A DNA stretch of 32,306 bases from Nitrospira sp. (GCA_005116965.1 SWDG01000006.1:909259-941564); one strand, 5' to 3'. Shown: positions 7,927 to 17,251, counted from the first letter of the stretch. The notes: generated by a model from the sequence alone, not told the origin. A program made the numbers and translations.

Positions 7927-9477
7927 ATGAATCAAGTGGATTTTGAACACAAACCGCCTCGCAGAATGAGAAGATGGATGGTTGCTGCAACCTTGTTAAC
8001 GGTTGGGATCGTCATAGGTGTTGTGGTTGCTTCGGACCTCGGCTGGTTGCCTAGGGGACATGCGGTTCCCGATGCATCTTCCATTGTTCCGACGCTCCCC
8101 ATCGCCAGACCCGTGTCGACGGCTCCTCAACCAGTTTTGGGCGGGGGCAATCAAACATTTGTCGATATTGCCAAGTCTGTGAAACCGGCGGTGGTCAATA
8201 TCTACGCGACCAAGAACGGACGTTCTGAAGGCTCCGGGACAGCGCCGTTTGATGACCCTTTGTTTAGAAAGTTTTTTGGCGACGAGTTTTTCAAAAAGTT
8301 TGAACACCCGAAAGAGCGAAAAGAACGAGGGCTTGGGTCCGGCGTCATCGTTGAATCACACGGACTCATCATCACCAACAATCATGTGGTCGGCAAGGCG
8401 GATGAAATTCGCGTCACGCTGTCCGATAAGCGCGAATTTAAGGCGAAGCTGATCGGGACCGATCCGAAGACCGATGTGGCCGTCGTGAAGATCGACGCGA
8501 CGGGGCTTCCGACCGTCGCCTGGGCCGATTCAGACAAGCTGGAAGTCGGGGAGTTTGTCTTGGCGGTCGGGAATCCGTTTGGACTGACACAGACCGTAAC
8601 GTTGGGGATTGTCAGTGCCCTTGGACGAGCCGCCGGTATTGCGGAGTACGAGGATTTTATCCAGACAGATGCGGCGATCAACCCCGGGAATTCAGGTGGA
8701 GCTCTGGTCAATGTGCGGGGTGAGCTGGTTGGAATCAATACGGCCATCTTCAGCCAGAGCGGTGGCAACATGGGGATCGGGTTTGCCGTGCCGAGCAATA
8801 TGGCACAGTCGATTATGGGGCAACTGGTGCAGACGGGCAAAGTCGTTCGAGGGTGGCTCGGTGTCTCGATTCAAGAGCTCACGCCGGAATTGTCCTCCCA
8901 GTTTGGAATCACGGAGACAAAGGGTGTGTTGGTTAGTGATGTCATGGATGACAGCCCGGCGAAAAAGGCCGGATTCGAACGAGCCGACGTCATCATCGAG
9001 TATGATGGCAAGTCGATGGATTCACCGACGCATCTGCGCAATGCTGTGGCCCAGACTCCGGTTGGAAAGAAAGTTGTGGTGAAGCTCATTCGGGACAAGA
9101 AACCCAAAACCATTGACCTCACCATCGTCGAGCAGCCCAAGTCGATGTCACAAAACGGCGATGAGGATGGAGGGGATGCAGCGACGCCGACGGGCATACT
9201 CTCCAGTCTCGATGTGCGAGATCTCACGGAAGAATTAGCGGGCCGGTATGGGCTCAAATCCAGTGAACGGGGCGCGGTGATTATTCGAGTCAAGCCCGGA
9301 AGCACGGCGGAAGAACTGGGAGTTCGTGAGGGGGATATCGTGCTCGAGGTCAATCGTCAAGCCATCACGTCCGTGAAAACTTTTGAGCGAATCGCCGGTA
9401 AATTACCTAAAGATCAAGCCGTCTTGCTGTTGTTGAAACGGCAGGGGCGGACGATCTATCTCACGCTTCGTCCATGA
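7927..9477 (+). CDS. degP: DegP/HtrA-family periplasmic serine protease
   Basis: Envelope quality-control protease/chaperone (family S1C). The 516-aa chain has one N-terminal hydrophobic segment (about residues 17-37, signal or anchor), then the trypsin-like domain with the full triad: His153 in 'TNNHVVG', Asp183 in 'DPKTDVAVVK', Ser256 in 'NPGNSGGAL'. Two PDZ domains follow, the first after 'RGWLGVSIQEL' (about 310-400) and the second from about 425 to the end. The order and length match DegP/MucD rather than the single-PDZ DegS. It starts 36 nt after fbaB but is functionally unrelated. Whether it is DegP, DegQ or MucD cannot be settled by eye. Confidence 0.92.
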   Translation: MNQVDFEHKPPRRMRRWMVAATLLTVGIVIGVVVASDLGWLPRGHAVPDASSIVPTLPIARPVSTAPQPVLGGGNQTFVDIAKSVKPAVVNIYATKNGRSEGSGTAPFDDPLFRKFFGDEFFKKFEHPKERKERGLGSGVIVESHGLIITNNHVVGKADEIRVTLSDKREFKAKLIGTDPKTDVAVVKIDATGLPTVAWADSDKLEVGEFVLAVGNPFGLTQTVTLGIVSALGRAAGIAEYEDFIQTDAAINPGNSGGALVNVRGELVGINTAIFSQSGGNMGIGFAVPSNMAQSIMGQLVQTGKVVRGWLGVSIQELTPELSSQFGITETKGVLVSDVMDDSPAKKAGFERADVIIEYDGKSMDSPTHLRNAVAQTPVGKKVVVKLIRDKKPKTIDLTIVEQPKSMSQNGDEDGGDAATPTGILSSLDVRDLTEELAGRYGLKSSERGAVIIRVKPGSTAEELGVREGDIVLEVNRQAITSVKTFERIAGKLPKDQAVLLLLKRQGRTIYLTLRP

Positions 9478-9532
9478 GCAGTCAGTGGGCCATCCATTAT
9501 ACAGTGACTGCAGATATTCCTAGACTCTTCAC

Positions 9533-10252
9533 GTGAGTAATCACACCGTGGCTCTCGTCCCTGCCGCTGGACGAGGCCTTCGCATGGGCGGCTCGGTGCC
9601 TAAACAATTTCTCGCCCTCGGCGGTGAACCGCTGGTGGTTCACTCGCTTCGTGTGCTTCAGCGCTCTCCCGCCATCCACGAGATTATACTAGCTGTGCCA
9701 GAGGCCGACCTCGACTACTGCCTCAATGACCTTGCCGTTCGATATGGCTTCTCAAAAATCACGAGGGTGGTCGCGGGTGGAAAGGAGCGCCAGGATTCGG
9801 TCCGGCATGCCCTTGAACACGTGCCTATCGAGACGGATATCGTGGTCGTTCATGATGCGGTACGACCGTTCCTGACTCTGGATATGGTGGCTCATGTGGT
9901 CGAGGCGGCTCGCCATGTGGGTGGGGCCATTGTGGCCTTGCCGATGCGTGATACGGTCAAGCAGGTTGGAAGCAATCATCATATCGAACGAACGGTTGAT
10001 CGCGGGCCACTCTGGTTGGCACAGACGCCGCAGGCATTCCGACGTGATCGATTGTTGGACGCCCACCGCAAAGCTCATGCGGACGGTGTGTGCGCCACCG
10101 ATGATGCGTTCTTGTTCGAATGGGCTGGTCACCCAGTCGTGGTGGTGGAAGGGAGCGGAGAGAATATCAAGGTCACGCGGCCTGAAGATATGGTGATCGG
10201 TGAGGCCATCTTGGCCTCCCGTCAGTCGGGACGCATGAAAGGGACAGCATGA
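9533..10252 (+). CDS. ispD: 2-C-methyl-D-erythritol 4-phosphate cytidylyltransferase
   Basis: MEP isoprenoid pathway enzyme that joins CTP and methylerythritol phosphate. The 239-aa product shows the CTP-binding loop 'LVPAAGRGLRMGGSVPKQFL', 'VVHDAVRPFL' (metal-binding Asp), 'ALPMRDTVKQV' and 'TPQAFRRD', all diagnostic of IspD. Translation appears to start at GTG 9533. The stop overlaps the ispF ATG by 4 nt (ATGA), so the two consecutive-pathway genes are translationally coupled. Confidence 0.95.
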   Translation: MSNHTVALVPAAGRGLRMGGSVPKQFLALGGEPLVVHSLRVLQRSPAIHEIILAVPEADLDYCLNDLAVRYGFSKITRVVAGGKERQDSVRHALEHVPIETDIVVVHDAVRPFLTLDMVAHVVEAARHVGGAIVALPMRDTVKQVGSNHHIERTVDRGPLWLAQTPQAFRRDRLLDAHRKAHADGVCATDDAFLFEWAGHPVVVVEGSGENIKVTRPEDMVIGEAILASRQSGRMKGTA

Positions 10253-10734
10253 GCAAGGGATTTCGTATTGGGTATGGCTATGACGTTCATCCATTGGGAC
10301 CAGGGCGTAAACTGATTCTTGGCGGGGTCGAGATTCCCCATAGCAAAGGGTTGGTTGGTCATTCTGACTCCGATGTGCTGGTTCATGCCGTTTGCGATGC
10401 CTTGTTGGGTGCAATGGGAGAGGGAGATTTGGGACGGCACTACCCCAGTTCGGACCCCAAGTACAAAGGAATCTCAAGCCTCAAATTGTTGGAAGATGTC
10501 ATGTCGAAGCTGAGAGTGAAGGGATATCGAGTGGGAAATATTGACACCGTGATCGTGGCTCAAGCGCCACGTCTCGGACCGCACCTCGCGGCGATGCAGA
10601 AGACCATGGCAGAAGCTGCCGGGGTCCTCCCTGAGTCAGTCAATGTCAAGGTGAAGAGCGGAGAAGGGTTAGATGCCGTGGGCCATGAGGAGGGCATGAT
10701 CGCTCATGCCGTTTGTTTGATCGAGCCGGTCTGA
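10249..10734 (+). CDS. ispF: 2-C-methyl-D-erythritol 2,4-cyclodiphosphate synthase
   Basis: MEP pathway enzyme that cyclises CDP-methylerythritol phosphate. It is a trimer with a zinc site in each subunit. At 161 aa it has the usual length. Visible motifs are 'GYGYDVHPL' (Asp and His zinc ligands), 'GHSDSDVLVHAVCDALLGA' (third zinc His and substrate loop), 'HYPSSDPKYKG' and 'VKVKSGEGLDAVGHEEG'. It overlaps ispD by ATGA and is followed after 20 nt by cysE. Confidence 0.96.
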   Translation: MSKGFRIGYGYDVHPLGPGRKLILGGVEIPHSKGLVGHSDSDVLVHAVCDALLGAMGEGDLGRHYPSSDPKYKGISSLKLLEDVMSKLRVKGYRVGNIDTVIVAQAPRLGPHLAAMQKTMAEAAGVLPESVNVKVKSGEGLDAVGHEEGMIAHAVCLIEPV

Positions 10735-10754
10735 GGTCGTAGGATAGACTGCTG

Positions 10755-11405
10755 ATGCTGGCGCACATTACACAAGACCTCAAGGCGGTCTTTGATCGAG
10801 ATCCGGCGGCAACAAGCAAGCTGGAGGTCATCCTTACGTACGCAGGCTTCCATGCGTTGTTGGCGTATCGGATTTCCCATTGCCTCAAGTCGTTGGGCAT
10901 TCCCTTCCTACCGCGTGCGATTTCACAACTAGCCCGCTGGGTGACCGGTGTGGAGATTCATCCTGCCGCCAAAATCGGGACAGGGTTTTTCATCGACCAT
11001 GGTATGGGAGTGGTGATCGGCGAAACCGCTGAGATTGGGGACTATGTGACTCTCTTTCAAGGCGTGACGTTGGGAGGCACAGGCAAGGAACGTGGTAAGC
11101 GGCATCCAACGTTGGGTAATCACGTGGTGGTTGGGGCCGGGGCCAAGATCTTGGGGGGGATTACGATCGGCGACAATGTGAAGATCGGGGCTAATTCTGT
11201 CGTATTGAAGAATGTTCCCCCCAATTCGACGGTCATCGGTGTGCCGGGACGCGTAATCAAGTCCCTGGGCGAACGGTTGCCAGATGCGACGATGGACCAA
11301 GTCGATTTGCCGGACCCCATCAGCGATCGCTTCATCGCGTTGGAACAAGAATTGATCGAACTCCGAAAAAGACTCGAAAATCCTGATGAGAAGTCTAATC
11401 CATAA
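10755..11405 (+). CDS. cysE: Serine O-acetyltransferase
   Basis: Transfers acetyl from acetyl-CoA to L-serine, the first step of cysteine synthesis. The 216-aa protein has the short-type layout: an alpha-helical N-terminus ('[18 protein letters not shown]'), then a left-handed beta-helix of hexapeptide repeats with '[24 protein letters not shown]' split across catalytic Asp-His residues, '[17 protein letters not shown]' as the acetyl-CoA loop, and 'GVPGRVIK' closing the helix. The C-terminal tail ([10 protein letters not shown]) looks like a short coiled coil. It lies downstream of ispD-ispF and is closed by a hairpin at 11439. Confidence 0.93.
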   Translation: MLAHITQDLKAVFDRDPAATSKLEVILTYAGFHALLAYRISHCLKSLGIPFLPRAISQLARWVTGVEIHPAAKIGTGFFIDHGMGVVIGETAEIGDYVTLFQGVTLGGTGKERGKRHPTLGNHVVVGAGAKILGGITIGDNVKIGANSVVLKNVPPNSTVIGVPGRVIKSLGERLPDATMDQVDLPDPISDRFIALEQELIELRKRLENPDEKSNP

Positions 11406-11438
11406 CAGTGAGCGATATGGGCAGGCTCAGGGACACAA

Positions 11439-11473
11439 TTAATCCGGCGCGGTGTGTTGCCGCACCGGATTAA
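11439..11473. terminator. Hairpin between convergent cysE and psiF-like genes
   Basis: A near-perfect stem: outer arms TTAATCCGG/CCGGATTAA (11439-11447, 11465-11473), one C/A mismatch, inner arms GCGG/CCGC (11449-11452, 11460-11463) and a 7-nt loop. It lies between two converging genes and probably stops transcription from both sides, although no long T-run follows on either strand. Confidence 0.65.
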
Positions 11474-11478
11474 CAGGA

Positions 11479-11799
11479 CTATGCAGAGAGACAATCGCTC
11501 ATGAATAGCTTCCGCTCGTCGCCCTTCAACTTCTTGTCGCCCGCTTCTTTATTGCACGTTTTCATCTTATTCTGCTGAGAGCCCTTCCCTCCTCCGCCTT
11601 TCTCCGACTTGGCGGAGAGACAGCCCTTCATAAATTCCTTCCGTTCGTCTCCCTTTCCTTCGCCAAACCCCTTTGCGTTCGCCCTCTCGTTGCAGGCCTT
11701 CATCTTGTTCTGCTGTTGAGGTGCGGCGACGGCGAATGGAGTCGCCCCAAGGCTAACCATGAACAAAGCAACGGTGATCACACGTAGCGCTGTCGACAT
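11479..11799 (-). CDS. psiF: PsiF-repeat exported protein
   Basis: A small exported protein (106 aa) with a clear signal peptide (ALRVITVALFMVSLGATPFAVA) and two copies of the PsiF repeat: 'NKMKACNERANAKGF...DERKEFMKGCLSA' and 'NKMKTCNKEAGDKKL...DERKLFMSDCLSA'. Each copy has a Cys pair that could form a disulfide in the periplasm. In E. coli PsiF is phosphate-starvation inducible and its biochemical role is unknown. A good ribosome site (AAAGGAGAA) precedes the ATG on the minus strand. It converges with cysE. Confidence 0.85.
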   Translation of the reverse strand: MSTALRVITVALFMVSLGATPFAVAAPQQQNKMKACNERANAKGFGEGKGDERKEFMKGCLSAKSEKGGGGKGSQQNKMKTCNKEAGDKKLKGDERKLFMSDCLSA

Positions 11800-11846
11800 A
11801 CCAATTCTCCTTTATGGTGAGAGGTGAGATACGCGTCTGAGCGTGC

Positions 11847-11852
11847 ATCTTA
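11847..11852 (-). promoter_or_regulatory. Candidate -10 element for the psiF-like gene
   Basis: On the minus strand TGC-TAAGAT forms an extended -10, about 48 nt before the start codon. The rest of the 285-nt divergent region (11800-12084) shows no convincing gene. A short open frame at 11869-12054 lacks a ribosome site and any recognisable sequence. Confidence 0.3.
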
Positions 11853-12084
11853 GCAAAAAAATACGTACTTGTCTGTGAGGAGAGGCATGAGGTCTGTTGG
11901 TCATCAGCGATTCATGGGCGAAGAGAGCCTGTGTAGGACGATAGCCACTGAGAATGAAGTTACGGCGTGGCGCTCAACAAGACAGGATGATTTCTTCAGA
12001 GGAAAAGGATATTCTCTGAAGGCAATCAATACACCGCAGCGGCATCCATCTTGACGTGTATAGGTGGGAAGAGAGAAGGAATCC

Positions 12085-13719
12085 ATGAGCTCAACCCCAG
12101 GCATGACACCATCGAGCCAGTTTAGGAAGCTCCTCTTGTCGGAGCAGCTGGAATTCATCTGCGAAGCTCATAACGGCCTGAGTGCAAAGATCGTGCAGGA
12201 AGCCGGCTTCGACGGTATTTGGGCCAGCGGCCTTTCCATCTCAGCCCAATTTGGCGTCCGTGACAACAACGAAGCCAGCTGGACCCAAGTTCTGGAGAAT
12301 CTGGAATTCATGTCCGATGCGGCCACGATTCCGATTCTCCTCGATGGCGACACAGGGTACGGCAACTTCAACAACATGCAGCGGCTGGTCCGCAAACTGG
12401 AGCAGCGACGTATCGCCGCGGTGTGCATCGAAGACAAGCTTTTCCCCAAGACCAATAGTTTTATCAAGGGCGATGCTCAACCGATGGCGGACATGCATGA
12501 ATTCTGCGGCAAGATCAAGGCAGGCAAAGACGCTCAGACTGATTCGGACTTTTGCATTATCGCGAGAGTGGAAGCCTTCATCTGTGGGTGGGGGTTGGCG
12601 GAAGCCCTTCGCCGAGCCGAGGCCTATCGTCAGGCAGGTGCAGACGGCATTCTCATTCATAGTGCCTTGTCGGTGCCGGATGAGATCCTTGCGTTCAAGC
12701 AGGAATGGAGCAATCGATGTCCTGTCGTGATTGTGCCGACCAAGTATTACGCCACGCCCACCGATGTGTTTCGGCAGCATGGGTTCTCAATGGTTATTTG
12801 GGCCAATCATATGCTCCGAACTGCCGTGGCCGCCATGCAGAAAACCGCGTGGACCTTGAAGGAGCAGCAACATCTGCTCTCCATCGAAGACAAAGTTGCG
12901 CCGGTTTCAGAAATCTTCAGGCTGCAAAATGCCGCAGAGTTACAAGATGCCGAAGACCGCTATCTTCCCAGAGGCGCCGAAAACACCAGCGCTATCGTAT
13001 TGGCGGCTTCCCGTGGGGAGGAGCTTCGTGAGCTGACAGAGCACCAACCCAAGACCATGGTGAAAATTCAGGGGACGCCGATCCTTGCCCGCATCGTGGA
13101 CGCCTATAACGCCGTGGGGATCAAGGACATCACCGTCGTTCGTGGCTATAAAAAAGAGGCGGTGACGCTGCCCAACCTGACCTATTTGGATAACGATGAC
13201 TTTGCCGAGACCGGTGAGTTGGATTCCTTGGACAAAGCAATGCGCGCCCGGAAAGGGTTGGCCAAGGATCTGATCATTTCGTATGGTGACGTGCTCTTCA
13301 ACACGTACATTCCTCAGGCCCTGTGTCAGGAAAAAGAGGACTTTGTCGTCTTTGTGGACAGCGATTGGCAGAACCAGAGCAGCTATACCCGTCTAGGCGG
13401 ATTTGCCGAATGCACGCTGCCGAATTCAAGGAAAGCCTTCAATGCTAAGATCTATCTTAAACAATTAGGGAATCTGGCACCTCAAGAAAGCATTCATGGA
13501 GTCTGGATGGGGTTCCTCAAAGTGTCTCCCGCCGGAACCATCCACCTTCAGGCGATCCTCGCTGAGATGGTAGCGGATCCAGCGAATCGCAAAGCCGGCA
13601 TTCCCCTTCTATTGCAAGAACTGTTGAAGCGGCAACTCTCTGTTCGCGTACTCTATACGGTAGGGCACTGGCTCGATATCAACAGCCTTGATGATGTGGT
13701 TCAGGCAGGCAATTTTTAA
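12085..13719 (+). CDS. PEP phosphomutase fused to MobA-like nucleotidyltransferase
   Basis: A bifunctional 544-aa protein for phosphonate synthesis. Residues 10-295 are phosphoenolpyruvate mutase (isocitrate lyase superfamily), which makes phosphonopyruvate from PEP. It has the metal site '[10 protein letters not shown]' (about 86-94) and the diagnostic '[10 protein letters not shown]' (116-125), which separates true mutases from lyases. Residues 302-544 form a sugar-nucleotidyltransferase-like domain starting '[21 protein letters not shown]', where the usual glycine of LAAGxGxR is Ser. 'ISYGDVLFN' is the likely metal Asp. The fusion suggests activation of a phosphonate with CTP, as in known PEP mutase-cytidylyltransferase proteins. 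ATG 12085 with AGAGAAGGA is preferred to GTG 12064. No phosphonopyruvate decarboxylase or transaminase gene is adjacent. Confidence 0.85.
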   Translation: MSSTPGMTPSSQFRKLLLSEQLEFICEAHNGLSAKIVQEAGFDGIWASGLSISAQFGVRDNNEASWTQVLENLEFMSDAATIPILLDGDTGYGNFNNMQRLVRKLEQRRIAAVCIEDKLFPKTNSFIKGDAQPMADMHEFCGKIKAGKDAQTDSDFCIIARVEAFICGWGLAEALRRAEAYRQAGADGILIHSALSVPDEILAFKQEWSNRCPVVIVPTKYYATPTDVFRQHGFSMVIWANHMLRTAVAAMQKTAWTLKEQQHLLSIEDKVAPVSEIFRLQNAAELQDAEDRYLPRGAENTSAIVLAASRGEELRELTEHQPKTMVKIQGTPILARIVDAYNAVGIKDITVVRGYKKEAVTLPNLTYLDNDDFAETGELDSLDKAMRARKGLAKDLIISYGDVLFNTYIPQALCQEKEDFVVFVDSDWQNQSSYTRLGGFAECTLPNSRKAFNAKIYLKQLGNLAPQESIHGVWMGFLKVSPAGTIHLQAILAEMVADPANRKAGIPLLLQELLKRQLSVRVLYTVGHWLDINSLDDVVQAGNF

Positions 13720-13731
13720 CCATTCACGCCC

Positions 13732-14469
13732 TCACTCGTAATCCACCCGTACCAAAAATAGCCCCTGTGGGGGAGCTGTTTTCCCGGCTGCTGAACGATC
13801 TCGTGCATCGAGAATGTGCGTGAGCCTGTCCGGCGGACGTTTGTGCAAGCCGACCTCCGCAAGGGTGCCGACAATCGAACGGATCATCTGTTTCAGGAAC
13901 CGGTCGGCATAGGCTTCGATTCGCAGCCGATCGCCTTCACGGGAGACCATGAATCGTTGTAGATGACAGATGGGATTGTCGTTGTCGGTGGGCTGGGTCT
14001 GGAACGAAGAAAAATCGTGCGAGCCGATCAGGGCCAGTCCTGCCTGATTCATTGCCGCGTCGTCAAGAGGTTGATGGATATGCCAGCAATAGTCACGCTC
14101 AACGGCCGGACGTTCCGGGCGATTCAGAATACGGTATTCGTACAGTTTACCCTTGGCCGAATGTCTTGCGTGGAAGGTGTCCGGCATGAGCGCGACTGAT
14201 CGCACCACGATGCTCTTCGGGAGATGGGCGTTCAGCGCTCTGGTCCATTCTCGGGGCGTCAGGTCACGGTCGATACGGAAACTCGCCACCTGCCCCATCG
14301 CATGTACTCCTGCATCGGTGCGTCCGGCGCCGATGACCGGTGCGTTGATTTGAGTGACGCCTGCAATGGCCGCTTCGACGGCTGCTTGAACCGTTGGCTG
14401 ATCGGGCTGACGTTGCCAGCCTGCGTAGGCTGTGCCGTCATATTCGAGAGTCAGTTTGACGATAGGCAT
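13732..14469 (-). CDS. truA: tRNA pseudouridine synthase A
   Basis: Makes pseudouridine at positions 38-40 of the tRNA anticodon arm. The 245-aa product has the N-terminal 'LTLEYDGTAYAGWQRQP', the catalytic-Asp motif 'GAGRTDAGVHAMGQV', 'HARHSAKGKLYEYRI' and 'FLKQMIRSIVGTL', all typical of TruA. It lies 30 nt downstream of the amidase gene on the same strand and is probably co-transcribed with it. Its stop is 12 nt from that of the convergent PEP mutase gene. Confidence 0.96.
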   Translation of the reverse strand: MPIVKLTLEYDGTAYAGWQRQPDQPTVQAAVEAAIAGVTQINAPVIGAGRTDAGVHAMGQVASFRIDRDLTPREWTRALNAHLPKSIVVRSVALMPDTFHARHSAKGKLYEYRILNRPERPAVERDYCWHIHQPLDDAAMNQAGLALIGSHDFSSFQTQPTDNDNPICHLQRFMVSREGDRLRIEAYADRFLKQMIRSIVGTLAEVGLHKRPPDRLTHILDARDRSAAGKTAPPQGLFLVRVDYE

Positions 14470-14499
14470 GCAACACGTGGATGGCGATGAGCGAGACGA

Positions 14500-15783
14500 T
14501 CAGCGGATGTCCGGTCGATTATTGGTCAGGAACGAAACGATACCATGATAGAGGGATTGAGCGACATCGCGGACGAACGCCGGTTTTCTGAGGAGATCTT
14601 CCTCGTCGGGGTTGGAAATATAGGCGATCTCGGCCAGGATGCTGGGCATGCTCGTAAACCTCAAGACGTAAAAGGGTGCTGTCTTGACGCCATGGTCGTT
14701 GACCACGTATGGCCCGTTCATCTGGGAGACCATGGCTTCTTTCGCGTTCCACGCAAGCTCCAGGGACTCCTCGATTTTCTTTGCCGTTAACAGATCTGCC
14801 ACGAGGTATTCCCATCCGACCCCGGTGTTGATGATCGGGGTGCCGTTCTCCCGTGCTGCGACCTCAAGTGCTCGCTGATCCTTGGCCTCCCCGAAGTGAT
14901 AGATTTCAATCCCTTTGACTATGCGTGACGGATGCGAGTTGACATGGATGGAGACGAAGAGATCGGCTTCGTTGCTGTTCGCAAACCTGGCCCGATCTTC
15001 CAGCTCAATAAACACATCACGGTCTCGGGTCATCAATACACGCACGCCGGGCTGCTTACTTAGAAGTTCACGAAGCTGGAGCCCTACCTTGAGGGTAATA
15101 TCCTTCTCCTCGGTCCTTTGGAGCCCCCGTGCGCCCGGATCTTTTCCCCCATGGCCGGGATCGATCACGATGGTTGTGTATCCCTTGGCGCGTGGCGTGA
15201 CGGGTTGGGAGGCGGAAGAAGCTGCTCGTTGAGAGACTTCTCGTGGGTCAAGCGCGGAAGGAGGGACTGGGGCGTTGGGTGGAGTCACGTCAATGACCAA
15301 GCGAGGGGGATGGGACAGCGTGAAGTGCTTATAGGCTCGGAACGATGTGGTCGGAAGAGACACCGCGACAGCATGCGAAGGCAGTTGAGTGACCATGAAG
15401 GGTGATGGGATGGTCCCGTTCGTCGCTTTCGTTTGCGCTGGTTGGCTGAGCCATGTGTTGGGAAGGGCGAGGACCACGCGACTTGGATTGGTCGCTCGTT
15501 GCTCGATGACCGTCGTGTGACGATCGAGATCCAACACGAGTCTGCTTCTCTCTGGGCTCGTCATCACACGGAAATTGCGAACGGTAACGGGAGCCAGGGA
15601 AGCGGTCGTTCCTCTGATGCGGCTCTGTTCCGATGACCGCACCGGCAAAGTACGGTGATCATCGGAGGACCACGCCCAGGCCGCTGGGATCAAGCTCCCG
15701 TATGCGAAGAGGAAGAAGATGGCAGTGGACGAGAGGAGGGTGAGGGGCTTAAAGGAAAGCAGTCGAGCCTTTCGTATACGCAT
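14500..15783 (-). CDS. amiC: N-acetylmuramoyl-L-alanine amidase with AMIN domain (AmiC-like)
   Basis: Periplasmic zinc amidase that cuts peptide stems from peptidoglycan, usually for daughter-cell separation. After a signal sequence (about residues 14-36) comes an AMIN domain ('VTVRNFRVMTSPERSRLVLDL', targeting to septum or envelope), a Pro-rich linker, and the Amidase_3 domain: 'IVIDPGHGGKDPGARG' (zinc His), 'TEEKDITL' (zinc Glu), 'DLFVSIHVNSH' (zinc His) and 'ILAEIAYISNPDEE' (catalytic Glu). The ATG at 15783 is chosen because a TTGACA/GAATAG promoter at 15815-15843 would start transcription after the upstream possible start at 15843. Although it is a zinc enzyme near zur, it lies on another transcript. 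Confidence 0.92.
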   Translation of the reverse strand: MRIRKARLLSFKPLTLLSSTAIFFLFAYGSLIPAAWAWSSDDHRTLPVRSSEQSRIRGTTASLAPVTVRNFRVMTSPERSRLVLDLDRHTTVIEQRATNPSRVVLALPNTWLSQPAQTKATNGTIPSPFMVTQLPSHAVAVSLPTTSFRAYKHFTLSHPPRLVIDVTPPNAPVPPSALDPREVSQRAASSASQPVTPRAKGYTTIVIDPGHGGKDPGARGLQRTEEKDITLKVGLQLRELLSKQPGVRVLMTRDRDVFIELEDRARFANSNEADLFVSIHVNSHPSRIVKGIEIYHFGEAKDQRALEVAARENGTPIINTGVGWEYLVADLLTAKKIEESLELAWNAKEAMVSQMNGPYVVNDHGVKTAPFYVLRFTSMPSILAEIAYISNPDEEDLLRKPAFVRDVAQSLYHGIVSFLTNNRPDIR

Positions 15784-15814
15784 GGGCCTTTTGTCGGTAG
15801 AAGACAATGGGAAA

Positions 15815-15843
15815 CTATTCTCAGATGTCCGTCGGCTTGTCAA
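15815..15843 (-). promoter_or_regulatory. Candidate promoter for amiC-truA
   Basis: Minus strand: consensus -35 TTGACA (15838-15843), 17-nt spacer ending in TGA, and -10 GAATAG (15815-15820), a weak hexamer helped by an upstream TG. It lies in the divergent gap to the NYN-domain gene. Confidence 0.45.
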
Positions 15844-15910
15844 GAATTACACCAGTTAGCTAGGCGGAATTCGGATTGACTGTGGGCTCACGATCACGAT
15901 AGCGTGTGAT

Positions 15911-16432
15911 ATGCCGACGCATCTGATCGTCGATGGGTATAACGTGCTGGCTGGTGCCGGAGCCCTTCCCGGACGTCTTGAATCGGCTCGCGAGGTGTTG
16001 CTACATGATTTGGCCGCCTATCGGCATCGGAAGAACCATGCTATCACCGTCGTATTTGACGGCTGGCAACAGGGCCAGCCATCCGAAGGGCGGGAGCATC
16101 GTGCCGGAGTCCAGGTGATCTATTCAAAACGGGGTGAGCGTGCGGATCAGGTCATCCAACGCCTAGCACGGGAATACGGGGCGGATTGTGCGGTCGTCAG
16201 CTCTGACCACGAAATCGTAAATACAGCCAGAGCTCATGGGGCCATGGTCATGGGAGCGCGCGAATTTGCGGACAAGCTGCGGGTGTCATCGAGCCTAGGC
16301 GGTGCCATACCCTATAAAGAACTCGATACAGGAGTCGATATTCGCCCAACGCGGGGGCCGGAGAAGAAGGGGAACCCTCGAAAACTGCCAAAATCTCAAC
16401 GACAACGCGCTCGCCAGCTCAAGCGATTTTAA
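15911..16432 (+). CDS. NYN-domain (YacP/Rae1-like) predicted RNase
   Basis: A 173-aa PIN/NYN-domain protein, probably an endoribonuclease like YacP/Rae1, which acts on ribosome-associated RNA in Bacillus. It starts 'HLIVDGYNVLAGAG' (first metal Asp and Asn), then has 'VVFDGWQQG', 'GERADQVIQRLA' and 'CAVVSSDHEIVNTARAHG', which together give the clustered acidic residues of the family. The basic tail (KLPKSQRQRARQLKRF) could bind RNA. Its last 14 nt overlap the end of the convergent tatD gene. Confidence 0.8.
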   Translation: MPTHLIVDGYNVLAGAGALPGRLESAREVLLHDLAAYRHRKNHAITVVFDGWQQGQPSEGREHRAGVQVIYSKRGERADQVIQRLAREYGADCAVVSSDHEIVNTARAHGAMVMGAREFADKLRVSSSLGGAIPYKELDTGVDIRPTRGPEKKGNPRKLPKSQRQRARQLKRF

Positions 16433-17189
16433 ACAGCTGTCTTGCATTCTCGGTCGTTCGTCCCTGAATCTCTTCCAAGGAGAGCTCGGGATGAATGGCT
16501 GCGAGTTGCTTTGCTACCTGTGCCACATACGCCGGTTCATTGCGTTTTCCGCGATAGGGAACAGGCGTCAGGTATGGGCAATCGGTTTCGATGAGCAGGC
16601 GATCCAGCGGGGTCTTCTTGGCAATCTCGCGTAGGGCGGTCGCACTCTGAAACGTTAGGATTCCCGAAAACGAGAGATGAAATCCCAAATCAAGGGCTTC
16701 CTTCGCCAGCCAGGCATCCCCAGAAAAACAGTGAAAGACCCCGCCGACTTCTGACGCCTTTTCTTCCCTTAAAATTGCGACCGTATCCTCCTGTGCTTCC
16801 CTCGTGTGAATAATCACGGGTAGCTTAAGTTCGCGTGCAACCTGAATCTGCTCGCGGAATCGGTCACGCTGCTCTTTTGGGGAGGAGTGATTGTAGTGAT
16901 AATCGAGCCCGATTTCCCCATAGGCCACGACCTTCTCGCTCTTCGCTAGACGGCGGAACTCATCATACCAATCGTCCTGGATATGCTTGACCTCATGTGG
17001 ATGGACTCCGACGGAGGCATAGACAAAGGGATAGTGATCGGCGAGCGCGGCGGCTGCTTGACTGGTCGCCAGATCACAGCCGATAGAGACGAAGGCGTCG
17101 ACTCCGGCTTCCCGCGCGCGGGCAATGACGGCCTCCCGATCGTCGTTGTAACGTGCGTCGTCGAGATGAGTGTGGGTATCGATCAGCAT
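16419..17189 (-). CDS. tatD: TatD-family metal-dependent deoxyribonuclease
   Basis: TIM-barrel hydrolase of the TatD family (256 aa), a 3'-5' exonuclease on DNA or an enzyme of similar phosphoester chemistry. Metal ligands are visible in order: 'IDTHTHLDD', 'GEIGLDYHYN', 'VIIHTREA', 'GVFHCFSG' and 'LIETDCPYLTP'. The start at 17189 gives the standard MLIDTHTHL opening; a longer frame reaching 17270 would add an unrelated 27-residue leader that runs into the zur promoter. It is divergent from zur, with 119 nt between the start codons. Confidence 0.92.
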   Translation of the reverse strand: MLIDTHTHLDDARYNDDREAVIARAREAGVDAFVSIGCDLATSQAAAALADHYPFVYASVGVHPHEVKHIQDDWYDEFRRLAKSEKVVAYGEIGLDYHYNHSSPKEQRDRFREQIQVARELKLPVIIHTREAQEDTVAILREEKASEVGGVFHCFSGDAWLAKEALDLGFHLSFSGILTFQSATALREIAKKTPLDRLLIETDCPYLTPVPYRGKRNEPAYVAQVAKQLAAIHPELSLEEIQGRTTENARQLFKIA

Positions 17190-17251
17190 GGTGGGTATCC
17201 TACCACGGTGACCAGGAGATGACGAGACTGGCTGACTTTGACAATTGGCGC

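Noticed and set aside
9478-9511. Inverted repeat GCAGTCA/TGACTGC after degP
   Set aside because: The loop is 20 nt, the stem only 7 bp and no T-run follows, so a terminator is not supported.
9752-10477. 241-codon minus-strand open frame over ispD/ispF
   Set aside because: Antisense to two clearly recognised genes; low-complexity His/Arg-rich shadow sequence without a family resemblance.
11869-12054. Short open frame in the psiF-PEP mutase gap
   Set aside because: No ribosome-binding sequence and no recognisable protein feature; it may be chance.
14500-15783. Including the AmiC-like zinc amidase in the Zur regulon
   Set aside because: It has its own promoter, no operator-like palindrome, and is paired with truA.
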